Both the position numbers and the translations under genes were made by a program. Below are positions 28,327-37,181 of a DNA stretch of 60,852 bases, in pieces; the first letter of the stretch is position 1, and every line of letters starts with the position of its first letter. The stretch is from Lyngbya confervoides BDU141951 (GTDB taxonomy: Bacteria > Cyanobacteriota > Cyanobacteriia > Thermosynechococcales > Thermosynechococcaceae). The DNA lies in the NCBI RefSeq assembly GCF_000817775.3, contig NZ_JTHE03000034.1, positions 1-60,852 of the forward strand, read 5' to 3'. The notes under the pieces were generated by a model. It made no database searches and was not told the origin of the DNA. It saw nothing but the letters and a program-made list of their open reading frames with translations.

Positions 28327-28374
28327 ATGCTTCGCAAGTTTGTGGGAAACTCAGAGAGGTGCCCCTTGAGCTGA
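28327..28374 (+). CDS. Possible 15-residue leader peptide upstream of the kinase gene
   Basis: An ATG at 28327 follows a near-ideal AAGGAG site by five bases and opens a 15-codon frame ending at TGA 28374. It lies about 80 bases before the kinase start, whose own ribosome-binding site is weak. The strong initiation signal before a very short frame suggests a regulatory leader, although chance cannot be excluded. The rest of the 28128-28453 gap shows no gene. Confidence 0.3.
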   Translation: MLRKFVGNSERCPLS

Positions 28375-28453
28375 GCACAAACTCATTGAAAATCGGGAAG
28401 ACTAACTTCAGACTCCTTGATTGTTTGCGCCCCCTCCTCTTGAATTCATCGGC

Positions 28454-30052
28454 ATGAGCTACTGCTTAAATCCTGCTTGTACCAATCCCAACAATCTTCC
28501 TCAGGATGTAACTTGTCAGACCTGTGGAAGCCCGTTAATCATGAACGACCGATATCGGGCCAGTCGGATTTTGGGGCGCGGGGGATTTGCCACAACCTTT
28601 CTCGCCATTGATGAAAGCCTACCGGGTCAGCCAAGCTGTGTCATTAAGCAGCTGCGTCCGGTGCTCTCGGCTCCCCATATTCTAGAGATGTCGCGGGAGC
28701 TATTTCAGAGAGAGGCCTCTACCCTGGGGAAAGTGGGAAATCATCCCCAGTTGCCGCGGCTGTTGGATTATTTCGAAGCAGATCAAGAGTTCTACCTGAT
28801 TCAGGAATATATCGCCGGTGCCACCTTGCAGCAGGAGGTGCGGCGCGCCGGTCCCTTTGAGGAGGACAAGGTGAAGCAGGTGCTGGAGGAAGTCCTGCCC
28901 ATCTTGAACTATCTCCACCAAAGTCAGGTGATCCACCGCGATATCAAACCTGCAAACATCATTCGCCGCGAGATCGATAGTAAGCTGGTGCTGATTGACT
29001 TTGGGGCAGTCAAGGATCAGGTGAGTCAAGTGGCGATCAACTCAGGAGACGACAATACGGCGCTCACGTCCTTCGCGGTTGGCACCCCAGGCTTTGCGCC
29101 CCCGGAGCAGATGGCCATGCGGCCGATTTACTCCAGCGATATCTACAGTTTGGGCGTCACCTGCCTGTACCTGCTCACGGGGAAGTCTCCTAAGGAGCTG
29201 AACTACAACTCTCAAACCGGCGAACTCGATTGGCAAAGCTGTATTTATGTCAGCGATGAATTTTCCCGTCTCCTAGGGAACATGATGGCGATTTCAGTCC
29301 GAGATCGCTATTCCAGCGCCACTGAAGCCCTGCAAGCCTTGGGCGCTCTCAAGCAGAGTCAGTCCCTCAATTTGGTGGACTCTCTCACAAGCGGCAACCT
29401 GACCACAGGGGGCCTGCGATCGGGCGGCAGTCGTGAGGCCAAGGCCTCCCCCTCTGCACGCTTGGCGGCCAAAATTCGAGCCCAACAAAATCGCCTGGGC
29501 ACTGCCCACGATTCCGGAATGGTGCGCATGAATCAAGGATCGAACTATGCCGCAGCCCGGATGGGAAAGGCCGTCTCAGCCCCAGCGCAGCGATCGCGCC
29601 CTCGCCCTAAGAAAATCAATGCTAAGTCCCTGATGATGGCCTACGGCAGGGGAGAGCGCGATTTTTCGGGCTGCGACATGAGCCATATCCAGCTGCGCAA
29701 ATGTCAACTGCGCAATGTCAACTTCCAGGAAGCAAAGCTCATCCAGGCCAACTTCCAGGAGAGCGATCTCAATAATGCCCAGCTTGGACGGGCCACCCTT
29801 ACCGGCGCGGTGCTGAACAAAACCAAGCTGGTCCAAGCCTATCTCAGCTATGCCGATCTGGAGGGGGCCGATCTGCGAGGCGCTGATTTAAGCCTGGCCT
29901 ATCTCAACAATGCCAATCTGCGCGGAGCTAATCTCTGTGGTGCCAACTTGACGGGAGCGAAGGTCTCCGAGCAGCAACTGGCCCTAGCCCGCACCAACTG
30001 GTCTACTATCTTGCCCAATGGAAAACGAAGCAAGCGCTTTGGCTTAATTTAG
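28454..30052 (+). CDS. SpkB-like serine/threonine kinase with Cys motif and pentapeptide repeats
   Basis: This 532-residue protein starts with a zinc-ribbon-like motif (cysteines in SYCLNPACTN and VTCQTCGSPL) and continues with a Hanks-type kinase domain. That domain has the glycine loop ILGRGGFATTF, catalytic HRDIKPAN with Asp163, and IDFGAVKD as the Mg-binding DFG. After a linker of about 90 residues rich in Ser, Arg and Ala come pentapeptide repeats (A(D/N)LxX) from about residue 415 to 520. This architecture matches SpkB of Synechocystis. No membrane helix is present, so it should act in the cytosol or at the membrane surface. ATG 28454 is chosen because it precedes the Cys motif. Confidence 0.9.
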   Translation: MSYCLNPACTNPNNLPQDVTCQTCGSPLIMNDRYRASRILGRGGFATTFLAIDESLPGQPSCVIKQLRPVLSAPHILEMSRELFQREASTLGKVGNHPQLPRLLDYFEADQEFYLIQEYIAGATLQQEVRRAGPFEEDKVKQVLEEVLPILNYLHQSQVIHRDIKPANIIRREIDSKLVLIDFGAVKDQVSQVAINSGDDNTALTSFAVGTPGFAPPEQMAMRPIYSSDIYSLGVTCLYLLTGKSPKELNYNSQTGELDWQSCIYVSDEFSRLLGNMMAISVRDRYSSATEALQALGALKQSQSLNLVDSLTSGNLTTGGLRSGGSREAKASPSARLAAKIRAQQNRLGTAHDSGMVRMNQGSNYAAARMGKAVSAPAQRSRPRPKKINAKSLMMAYGRGERDFSGCDMSHIQLRKCQLRNVNFQEAKLIQANFQESDLNNAQLGRATLTGAVLNKTKLVQAYLSYADLEGADLRGADLSLAYLNNANLRGANLCGANLTGAKVSEQQLALARTNWSTILPNGKRSKRFGLI

Positions 30053-30122
30053 GAATGCCCCGAGAGGGAAGCTGAACCTGATAGAATAGGCGCTAGCGTT
30101 CTTTAGGGTTGGATTCAACACG

Positions 30123-30212
30123 ATGGATATTTTAAGTTTTGGCTGGGTGGCTGTGCTCACATTGTTTACCTATTCCATTGCCATGGTGGTTTGGGCACGC
30201 CACGGCATGTAA
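30123..30212 (+). CDS. petN: Cytochrome b6-f complex subunit 8 (PetN)
   Basis: The 29-residue product starts [18 protein letters not shown] and consists almost wholly of one membrane helix. It is a close match to PetN, a small thylakoid subunit needed for cytochrome b6-f assembly and stability. It is followed after nine bases by a 48-codon membrane-protein gene and then argS, all on the plus strand. Confidence 0.95.
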   Translation: MDILSFGWVAVLTLFTYSIAMVVWARHGM

Positions 30213-30221
30213 GGGTGGGCC

Positions 30222-30368
30222 GTGACTCCTTCATTGACCAGTGTTTTAGCGACGCTTTCCTTTGCGATGCTGCTGTTCATCACCCTCGGCATCGTATATC
30301 TAACCTTTGTTGAATGGCGTGACCGGCGTCGGCGAGAGGATGAAAAAAGAGAGACTCGTCGGCGCTAG
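30222..30368 (+). CDS. Small single-helix membrane protein after petN
   Basis: A GTG start at 30222 gives 48 residues: a hydrophobic helix (about residues 7-28, with [15 protein letters not shown]) followed by a strongly basic and acidic tail rich in Arg and Glu. The first residues, [11 protein letters not shown], recall the beginning of PsbX, but the charged tail and the lack of the PsbX SQIDK-type ending argue against that assignment. The tight spacing after petN (nine bases) suggests one transcript and perhaps a thylakoid location. A role in photosynthetic complex assembly is a guess. Confidence 0.6.
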   Translation: MTPSLTSVLATLSFAMLLFITLGIVYLTFVEWRDRRRREDEKRETRRR

Positions 30369-30400
30369 ATCCCCTCTATCCTGTTCCCTCCATCCGCTCT

Positions 30401-32158
30401 ATGCAGTCCGTTTCTGAACTCCTCACGGCTCAGTGCCGTGAGGCCCTCGTTGCTGCCTTTGGCCCGTCCTTTCAAGAGACGGACCCGCTTTTGATGCCCA
30501 CCAATCAGCCTAAGTTCGGAGATTACCAGGCAAATGTGGCCCTATCCTTAGCAAAACCGCTAAAGCAGGCCCCAAGAGCGATCGCAGCCCAAATTGTAGA
30601 CCATTTGGCCGTAGACCACCTCAGCGAGGCCCCCACCATTGCCGGCCCTGGGTTTATTAACTTTAAGCTCACGCCTGAGTTTCTCGCCCAGCAGCTTCAG
30701 CAGCTTCAGCAGCATCCCAGACTGGGCATTGACTCGGTCTCGGATCCCCAGAAAATCATCGTTGACTTTTCAAGTCCCAATATCGCCAAGGAGATGCACG
30801 TTGGGCATTTGCGATCTACCATCATTGGCGATTCCATTGCGCGGGTCCTTGAGTTTTTAGGTCATGAAGTACTGCGCCTGAACCATGTGGGTGACTGGGG
30901 TACTCAGTTTGGCATGCTGATCACCTATCTGCGGGAAGCCTGTCCTGAGGCGTTAATCCAGGCCGATGCCGTTGATCTTGGCGATCTGGTCACCTTCTAT
31001 AAGCGCGCGAAGGAGCGGTTTGATCGCGATGAGGCCTTTCGCGAGGCGGCTCGGGAGGAGGTGGTTAAGCTCCAGGCTGGTGAACGGGACACCCTGCGGG
31101 CCTGGACCATTCTGTGTGACCAATCTCGCCGTGAGTTTGACAAAATCTATCAGCGTCTAGATATCAAGTTGCAAGAGCGGGGAGAGTCGTTTTACAATCC
31201 CCTGCTCCCCAACCTGGTTGAGTTGCTGCGTCAGCAACAACTACTGGTGGAGGACCAAGGGGCCCAGTGCGTCTTTTTAGAAGGTTTCCAGAATAAAGCC
31301 GGGAATTCGCAGCCGCTGATCGTGCAGAAATCCGATGGAGGCTATAACTATGCCACGACGGATCTAGCTGCGCTGCAGTATCGCATTCAAGATGATGGGG
31401 CCGATCGCATTATTTACGTGACCGATGCTGGACAGGCCAACCATTTTGCCCAAGTCTTTCAAGTTGCTCGCCGCGCTAAACTCATTCCTGACACCGTTGA
31501 GGTCGTTCATGTCCCCTTCGGTCTGGTCCAGGGAGAAGACGGCAAAAAGCTAAAGACACGATCCGGCGAAACCATTCGGCTGCGGGATCTGCTGGATGAA
31601 GCGGTGGAAAGAGCCAGGGCCGATTTCCTGGAACGCCTACGAACCGATGATCGCCAGGAGTCGGAGGCTTTTATTAATCAGGTGGCCCAGGTCATGGGTC
31701 TCGGAGCCGTAAAATATGCGGACCTCAGCCAAAACCGCACCAGTAATTACATCTTTAGCTACGATAAAATGCTGGCGCTGCAGGGTAACACGGCTCCCTA
31801 CATGATTTATGCCTACGTGCGGGTACAGGGCATTAGCCGCAAGGGTAATATTGATCTGAGCAATCTGCGATCGCAACTGTCCATAGTGCTCACCGATGAA
31901 ACGGAGCTGATCCTGGCCAAACATCTGCTCCAGCTGCAGGACACCTTAAAAACGGTGGCGCAGGATCTCATGCCAAACCGGCTGTGTCAGTATTTATTCG
32001 AGCTCAGTCAAAAGTTCAACCAGTTCTACGATCGCTGCCCGGTGCTATCGGCTGAGGACTCAGTCAAAGCCTCCCGTTTGCTGCTTTGCGATCTCACGGC
32101 GCGAACTATCAAACTTGGGCTGTCCTTGCTTGGCATCTCGGTAGTTGAGCGCCTTTAA
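30401..32158 (+). CDS. argS: Arginyl-tRNA synthetase
   Basis: This 585-residue class I synthetase charges tRNA-Arg. The N-terminal additional domain runs to about residue 110. The catalytic domain has [16 protein letters not shown], with HVGH as the HIGH signature, then [14 protein letters not shown]. The second-signature region reads [14 protein letters not shown] in place of a canonical KMSKS, which is normal for many ArgRS. The C-terminal helical anticodon-binding domain includes YAYVRVQGI and [12 protein letters not shown]. Length and layout are standard. It is on the same strand as petN and converges on the nucleotidyltransferase fusion gene. Confidence 0.96.
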   Translation: MQSVSELLTAQCREALVAAFGPSFQETDPLLMPTNQPKFGDYQANVALSLAKPLKQAPRAIAAQIVDHLAVDHLSEAPTIAGPGFINFKLTPEFLAQQLQQLQQHPRLGIDSVSDPQKIIVDFSSPNIAKEMHVGHLRSTIIGDSIARVLEFLGHEVLRLNHVGDWGTQFGMLITYLREACPEALIQADAVDLGDLVTFYKRAKERFDRDEAFREAAREEVVKLQAGERDTLRAWTILCDQSRREFDKIYQRLDIKLQERGESFYNPLLPNLVELLRQQQLLVEDQGAQCVFLEGFQNKAGNSQPLIVQKSDGGYNYATTDLAALQYRIQDDGADRIIYVTDAGQANHFAQVFQVARRAKLIPDTVEVVHVPFGLVQGEDGKKLKTRSGETIRLRDLLDEAVERARADFLERLRTDDRQESEAFINQVAQVMGLGAVKYADLSQNRTSNYIFSYDKMLALQGNTAPYMIYAYVRVQGISRKGNIDLSNLRSQLSIVLTDETELILAKHLLQLQDTLKTVAQDLMPNRLCQYLFELSQKFNQFYDRCPVLSAEDSVKASRLLLCDLTARTIKLGLSLLGISVVERL

Positions 32159-32237
32159 GGGGCGATGTCAGTGGCGATCGCGATGGCGATCGCCGTGGGG
32201 ATCGGTGCCGGCGGTGCGAGTTTCCAACGGGGTTTTC

Positions 32238-34943
32238 TCAGTCAAAGCGCTGGCGCACCATCTGCTGGGCAGAAGCGGGATCGCTCACCTGGCCATCAAG
32301 GGTTGCATCTAAGATAAAGTCCAGCATGGCGCGAAATTTTTTGCCGGGCCTGTAGCCCATTTCAATCAGGGTTGCGCCATTAATCATGGGCTGGACGTGC
32401 TGCCAAATTTGAAGATAGCGCCAAAGGATCGCGCGCACTGAAACTGAGACACACACGGCACCAAGAATGATGAGTTCAGGGGAATAGGGGCGCAATGTTT
32501 TCACGACCCGACTGGGGGATGGATGGCCCTGGAGTTGATCGGAGCACCGCTGCACCAATGCCTGAAATTGCCCCAGGCGCATCTGACTTCCCTCCGGTAG
32601 CTGCAACTTCTGGGCAACTTTGAGCCGTGCCGACTCGGGAAGCTGCAGCAGCAGCACCTCCAGAATGATGGGCCAGCGCCGATCCCCTGGCTCAGGGTTG
32701 AGGGCCTCTAGCCAACGCGCCGCCATTTTAATGGCTCGCAAGCTTGAGGGCGGCATTGCCAGATCAGGATGAATACAGCACCAAGCACCAAGATCCTGAA
32801 TGAGCGCAAGCGCCCTTAACCAGTGCACCTCTTGAACAATGTACTTGAGCTCGTTGCGCAGTCGACTTTGAAGGGCGGGGGCTTTATGGTGGTTCCCCTC
32901 AGTTTGCTGATAAATGCCGCTGGCGATCGCAGTTTGAAGATAAATTTTTGTCTGCTCGTCCAGGGAAAAGCCCAGCCGACTGGCAAAGCGAATGGCTCGG
33001 AAGATGCGGGTGGGATCTTCGATAAAGCTGTTGGGATGTAGAACCCGAATCAACTTTTGTTCAAGGTCTTCCACACCTCCAAAAAAATCGAGCAGTTCGC
33101 CCCGCTGCTGGGGCGAATTTTGGTGGCCGGTGAGCCTAACGGCCAAAGCATTGATAGAGAAGTCGCGTCGATAGAGATCTTGACGAATGGAGCTAACGGA
33201 TATCTCCGGATTGGCCGCCGGATAGGGATAAAACTCGCTGCGCGCCGTGGCAATATCCATCGAAAAAGGACCCAGATGGCTCTCGTCATGCCAGATTAAA
33301 GCTGCCGTTTGAAACTCCCCATAAATTTGCAGCTGAGCCTCGGGAAAGTCTTCGGCAATGGATCGAGCCAGTTCCCCTCCTGCCCCCTGAAGATCCGAAG
33401 TTCCCCCGCTATCCACCACTAGGTCAAACTCGCGGAAATGAACCTGAGATTGGGCAAGCAAAAGATCGCGCACCGCTCCTCCCACCAAATACAGCTGCCA
33501 GCCGCGGGCCTCGGCTTGCTGGGCCGCAATTTTCAAGAGCCCCTTGAGGGGGGGCGGGAGTGTGCTCTCCAGGAGGGATCGAATCGAGGTTTTTGTGATG
33601 CTGGCCTGGCCTGCCTGGGGTCTTTTTAGCTGGTGGATCTGCCGCAAAATATCCGTGCGCGTAACGATTCCAAGGATCTGCCCGCCATCGACGACGGGCA
33701 GGCGACCAATATCGTAGTTCACCATCAACGCTTCAATCTCGGGCAAAGCCGTATCTGGATGAATTGTTTTCACCGGACTTTTCATGTAGCCTTTAACCGG
33801 AGCATGCCCAAATCCATGGTGCAGGGCAATATCAAGATCCCGTCGAGAGATAATGCCGACTAGATCTCCGGAGGGATTCACCACCGACAGACCAGAATGT
33901 CCGTAGCGTAACAAAATTCGGCGGGCTTGATTAATAGTAGCCTCAGGGCGAAGGGTTCTGACCGGAGAAGACATCAGATCTCGCGCCGTGGGAGGAATAG
34001 GCAGGGATTGACGGAGCGAGGTCACCATTTGATCCAGGGCCGCGCGAGGATCCTCCGTTTTGAGAGTAACCGCAGCGGCATGGGCATGGCCGCCGCCCCC
34101 CAAGGGCTGCAAAACTTGAGCGACATCAATGCCGTCCGCCCTGGCTCGGGCAATGACCGTGAGTCGCGGCGGGCCTTCGCCGTGAGTGCGATAGATATGC
34201 CCCAGTAAAATGGCATCACTCTCACTGAGGGTTGTCAGCTGGGACGCCAAACTGGACAGACCAGGAACATAGTAAGACGTTTGAACCAGCACCCAGCCCA
34301 GGCGATACCCCCGAACTACCACCGTTTGCAGTTTTTGCAGCACCTCTGCCAGCAAATCCTGTAGCTCCGTTGAAAAGCCTGGCTCGATGTAGTCTGCGAT
34401 CGCCCGCTGATTCGCCCCTTGAGCCATGAGCCAGGCCAGGGCTCTAGCGTCTCGCACCGTTGCCCCCTCATAAGTTAAGGACCCAGTATCCACGTGAATG
34501 CCCAGGGCCATCACCGTTAAATCCGCCACCGAGAGAGGAAGATGCTGCTGCTGACATTGCTCCACCATCAATGTAGTCGTAGCCCCGACGGCCTCCACCC
34601 GCAGGTTATCGGTCTTGATATCTGCATCATTACTGACGTGATGGTCCCAAACCTCAACCTGCACCTGCGGTAAATCAAGCCAGCCCTGGGCCGGTCCCAA
34701 CTGCTCCCGTCGCTGGGTATCCACCACCGTGATTCGCCGAATCGCCTCCACCGTGACAGAACGACGCTCGATTAAGGGAAACTCATCTCGGTAAAGGGCC
34801 AAAAAATTCCGCACCGCCGGATGGGCGCCACCGCAAAGCACAATGCGGGTCCCAGGTCTCAGTCTGGCCAGGCCCACCGCCGCCCCCAGCGCATCAAAGT
34901 CCGCTGTACGATGACACAAAACCAGTTCAGACAACGAATGCAA
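32238..34943 (-). CDS. DHH-CBS-tRNA nucleotidyltransferase fusion, probable A-adding enzyme
   Basis: This 901-residue protein joins three modules. Residues 1-310 form a DHH phosphoesterase, with ADFDALGAAVGL, VWDHHVSND, HVDTGSLTYE and GGGGHAHAAAV. About 315-440 form a CBS pair. About 460-901 form a class II CCA-type nucleotidyltransferase, with LVGGAVRDLLL, FDLVVDSG, RRDFSINALAV and DPTRIFRAIRFASRLGF. Long fusions of this kind are known as A-adding enzymes that work with a separate CC-adding enzyme in Aquifex and cyanobacteria. In the catalytic carboxylate site the residues read E-F-D rather than the common D-x-D. The start is a TTG at 34943. The DHH part may degrade small oligonucleotides. 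Confidence 0.87.
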   Translation of the reverse strand: MHSLSELVLCHRTADFDALGAAVGLARLRPGTRIVLCGGAHPAVRNFLALYRDEFPLIERRSVTVEAIRRITVVDTQRREQLGPAQGWLDLPQVQVEVWDHHVSNDADIKTDNLRVEAVGATTTLMVEQCQQQHLPLSVADLTVMALGIHVDTGSLTYEGATVRDARALAWLMAQGANQRAIADYIEPGFSTELQDLLAEVLQKLQTVVVRGYRLGWVLVQTSYYVPGLSSLASQLTTLSESDAILLGHIYRTHGEGPPRLTVIARARADGIDVAQVLQPLGGGGHAHAAAVTLKTEDPRAALDQMVTSLRQSLPIPPTARDLMSSPVRTLRPEATINQARRILLRYGHSGLSVVNPSGDLVGIISRRDLDIALHHGFGHAPVKGYMKSPVKTIHPDTALPEIEALMVNYDIGRLPVVDGGQILGIVTRTDILRQIHQLKRPQAGQASITKTSIRSLLESTLPPPLKGLLKIAAQQAEARGWQLYLVGGAVRDLLLAQSQVHFREFDLVVDSGGTSDLQGAGGELARSIAEDFPEAQLQIYGEFQTAALIWHDESHLGPFSMDIATARSEFYPYPAANPEISVSSIRQDLYRRDFSINALAVRLTGHQNSPQQRGELLDFFGGVEDLEQKLIRVLHPNSFIEDPTRIFRAIRFASRLGFSLDEQTKIYLQTAIASGIYQQTEGNHHKAPALQSRLRNELKYIVQEVHWLRALALIQDLGAWCCIHPDLAMPPSSLRAIKMAARWLEALNPEPGDRRWPIILEVLLLQLPESARLKVAQKLQLPEGSQMRLGQFQALVQRCSDQLQGHPSPSRVVKTLRPYSPELIILGAVCVSVSVRAILWRYLQIWQHVQPMINGATLIEMGYRPGKKFRAMLDFILDATLDGQVSDPASAQQMVRQRFD

Positions 34944-34963
34944 CGCTGTGCCCCCTTTGCGGT

Positions 34964-34993
34964 AATATAATCACGGTCGCTCAACATATAACA
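34964..34993 (-). promoter_or_regulatory. Candidate promoter of the nucleotidyltransferase fusion gene
   Basis: On the minus strand TTGTTA (34993-34988) and TATATT (34969-34964) are separated by 18 bases. They would place transcription start close to the TTG at 34943. The same gap carries plus-strand TATAAT (34966-34971) and TATATT (35011-35016) that could serve psbZ. Confidence 0.3.
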
Positions 34994-35060
34994 AAAGCAG
35001 TCGCTGTAATTATATTGCGCTTTCTTCAAATCAAGACTGGTCCAGCATTGGGAGAAAACA

Positions 35061-35249
35061 ATGGTATTTATTTTTGATCTTGCCCTACTTGCGTTGGTTC
35101 TATTGTCCTTTGTCATGGCCGTTGGGGTTCCAGTTGCCTATGCCTCAGGTCAAGATTGGGATCGCTCTCGGCAGCTGATCTGGGTTGGGTCCATTGCCTG
35201 GATTGGTCTGGTTCTAGCCGTGGCCTTCTTAAATTCCTTTGTGGTCTAG
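35061..35249 (+). CDS. psbZ: Photosystem II protein PsbZ (Ycf9)
   Basis: This 62-residue protein has two membrane helices (about residues 4-25 and 39-61) joined by a short lumen- or stroma-side loop [14 protein letters not shown]. The sequence is a clear PsbZ match, including the [15 protein letters not shown] start and the [11 protein letters not shown] end. PsbZ stabilises the photosystem II core and its supercomplexes. The ATG follows a GGAG site by six bases. The gene is divergent from the nucleotidyltransferase fusion. Confidence 0.96.
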   Translation: MVFIFDLALLALVLLSFVMAVGVPVAYASGQDWDRSRQLIWVGSIAWIGLVLAVAFLNSFVV

Positions 35250-35289
35250 CCAGTCTAGCCCGAAGTGGACCTCTCGGGTCGCGCAGGGC

Positions 35290-35341
35290 TTGGATCGCAC
35301 AGAACTTGGATCGCACAGAACTTGGATCGCACAGAACTTGG
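35290..35341. repeat. 16-bp tandem repeat, about 3.2 copies
   Basis: The unit TTGGATCGCACAGAAC is repeated exactly three times (35290-35305, 35306-35321, 35322-35337) and followed by a partial fourth copy. It lies downstream of psbZ in a 292-base gap before ribH that otherwise holds only short T-runs and no gene. Confidence 0.95.
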
Positions 35342-35541
35342 GGATAGCTAGAGCTGTCCCCCCAAGCCCCTGCCCCCTGAGAAGACGGCTCCACGGAGGG
35401 TCTTACTCCACACCAGTCGCAATGGGCGGCTTTTTTTTGGGATCTTTTTTTGGCGGCAACCGTGCTGTAGCACGATGCCGACCCAGAGCGAGATAGCATA
35501 GGGTGAGGTAAACTCCAGTCCTCTCGTAACTCTTAAGTTTC

Positions 35542-36024
35542 ATGGCCACATTTGAAGGAAGCTTTGTCAATCCTCAGGACTTTCGCTTTGCCATTGTCAT
35601 TGGTCGGTTTAACGATCTGGTTTCCCTAAAGCTCCTGGAAGGCTGTCGGGACTGTTTGCAGCGCCATGGGGTAACGGTTGACCCTGAGGATTCGCAGGTG
35701 GACTATGTGTGGGTTCCGGGAAGCTTTGAGATTCCCCTGGTTGCCAAAACTCTGGCTCAAACCAGACGCTACGATGCCATTATCTGCATCGGTGCTGTGA
35801 TCAAAGGTCATACCCCCCACTTTGACTATGTTGCGGGGGAGGTAGCCAAGGGAATTGCGGCAACCGGGCTGCAAACAGGGGTGCCGATCATCTTTGGAGT
35901 GTTAACGGTTGACACAATGCAGCAGGCCCTGGAACGCGCTGGCATCAAGAGCAACAAAGGCTGGGATTACGCCATGAATGCCCTGGAAATGGCCAGCTTA
36001 ATGAAAACCCTTCCCCAAGCTTAA
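35542..36024 (+). CDS. ribH: 6,7-dimethyl-8-ribityllumazine synthase
   Basis: This 160-residue enzyme makes 6,7-dimethyl-8-ribityllumazine, the penultimate step of riboflavin synthesis, and usually forms pentamers or icosahedral shells. Family motifs are IGRFNDLV near the N-terminus, [15 protein letters not shown], and [17 protein letters not shown] with the catalytic histidine. [13 protein letters not shown] closes the C-terminus. The length is normal. The start is ATG 35542. A 180-base gap with no gene separates it from tRNA-Gly. Confidence 0.95.
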   Translation: MATFEGSFVNPQDFRFAIVIGRFNDLVSLKLLEGCRDCLQRHGVTVDPEDSQVDYVWVPGSFEIPLVAKTLAQTRRYDAIICIGAVIKGHTPHFDYVAGEVAKGIAATGLQTGVPIIFGVLTVDTMQQALERAGIKSNKGWDYAMNALEMASLMKTLPQA

Positions 36025-36204
36025 TCAGGCTTGATCTAGATCTCCCGATCCCCCTGAACCAGCTGGCCCGCACCATCGCATCTGGCTCAAAGGCTGTTTC
36101 AGGGGATACCCAATCTGTCACCGTTGGAAAGACGCCGGAATCTCGATTGAAACTTTACTAGATTGTTGACAGTGGCCCCATCTTTTGAGAAGCTATTAGA
36201 CGTT

Positions 36205-36276
36205 GCGGGTATAGCTCAGTGGTAGAGCGTCACCTTGCCAAGGTGAATGTCGCGCGTTCGAATCGCGTTACCCGCT
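36205..36276 (+). tRNA. trnG: tRNA-Gly (anticodon GCC)
   Basis: The cloverleaf has acceptor GCGGGTA paired with TACCCGC, a D arm with GCTC/GAGC, an anticodon arm CACCTTGCCAAGGTG with anticodon GCC, and a T arm GCGCG/CGCGT around TTCGAAT. The discriminator is T and CCA is not encoded. The panB start codon begins only two bases after the discriminator. Confidence 0.96.
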
Positions 36277-36278
36277 TT

Positions 36279-37052
36279 ATGAAAGTTACCGTTCATACTC
36301 TCCAAAAGAAGAAGCGTAACGCTGAGCCCATTGTGGCGCTTACGGCCTGGGACTATTTGTTTGCAGAGTTAATCGATCAAGCCGGTGTGGATGTGGTGCT
36401 GGTGGGAGATTCTCTGGCCATGGTAGCCCTGGGGCACCCCACAACCTTGCCCATGACGCTAGAGACCATGTTGCACCATGCCCAAGCCGTGAGTCGGGGA
36501 GTGCAGCAGGCGTTATTAGTGTGTGATCTTCCGTTTCTGAGCTATCAAGAGAGTCCTCAGGTGGCCTTCCAGGTGGCCGGGCGGATCATTCAAGAAACCC
36601 AAGCCCAAGCCGTCAAACTTGAGGGGGGATACTCTGCCATGGTGGACACCGTCTCGTTCCTGGTCCAGCGAGGGATTCCGGTGATGGGGCATCTGGGTTT
36701 AACCCCCCAGTCTGTCCATCAGTTGGGATATCGGCAGCAGGGAAAAACGCCGGAAGCAGCGGAGCAGATCCTGACACAGGCAAGGGCGCTCGAGTCCGCT
36801 GGCGCCTTCTCCATTGTGCTTGAGCATATCCCTAAGGATGTGGCCGCTCAAGTAACCCAATCTCTAACCATCCCCACCATCGGCATTGGCGCGGGGCCTG
36901 CCTGCGATGGCCAAATTTTAGTCACCGCAGACCTGTTGGGGCTAACCTCCAAACAGCCTCCCTTTGCTCCCCCCTACCTGAACTTGCGTTCCAAGGTTCA
37001 AGAAGCGGTGCAGGCTTACAGTCAAGATGTTCGTCAAGGCAAGTTTCCCTAG
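36279..37052 (+). CDS. panB: 3-methyl-2-oxobutanoate hydroxymethyltransferase
   Basis: This 257-residue enzyme transfers a hydroxymethyl group from methylene-tetrahydrofolate to alpha-ketoisovalerate, the first step of pantothenate synthesis. The barrel motifs [42 protein letters not shown] and [15 protein letters not shown] are all present in order. ATG 36279 fits the family N-terminus (MKVTVHTLQ). It lies two bases after the tRNA-Gly gene, so there is no room for a Shine-Dalgarno site outside the tRNA. The mRNA must either contain the tRNA or be essentially leaderless after tRNA processing. Confidence 0.95.
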   Translation: MKVTVHTLQKKKRNAEPIVALTAWDYLFAELIDQAGVDVVLVGDSLAMVALGHPTTLPMTLETMLHHAQAVSRGVQQALLVCDLPFLSYQESPQVAFQVAGRIIQETQAQAVKLEGGYSAMVDTVSFLVQRGIPVMGHLGLTPQSVHQLGYRQQGKTPEAAEQILTQARALESAGAFSIVLEHIPKDVAAQVTQSLTIPTIGIGAGPACDGQILVTADLLGLTSKQPPFAPPYLNLRSKVQEAVQAYSQDVRQGKFP

Positions 37053-37092
37053 GGGTTGACATCCTCCCCGGCCCGAAGCGGCGGGGATTCCC
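37053..37092. mobile_element. IS200/IS605-type terminal sequence remnant
   Basis: GGTTGACATCCTCCCCG followed by a GC hairpin and GGGGATTCCC is the usual end sequence of IS605-family (IS1341-like) elements in cyanobacteria. The hairpin pairs CCCCG-CC (37066-37073, one bulged G) with GG-CGGGG (37080-37086) around a six-base loop. No transposase gene is attached, so this is a stranded end or a minimal non-autonomous copy. It begins one base after the panB stop codon. Confidence 0.55.
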
Positions 37093-37181
37093 AGTCTGCC
37101 CACAGCCATCCTCATGGCACAGGTTTTATCAGAAGGCAAACCATTGTGTCACAATAGCAAGGTTGGTTTGGCTGTCCAGAG

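Noticed and set aside
30222-30368. psbX
   Set aside because: Only the first few residues resemble PsbX; the charged tail and missing C-terminal motif do not fit.
36166-36199. TTGACA promoter for tRNA-Gly
   Set aside because: TTGACA at 36166 is good but the nearest -10-like hexamer is about 22 bases away, too far for a normal promoter.
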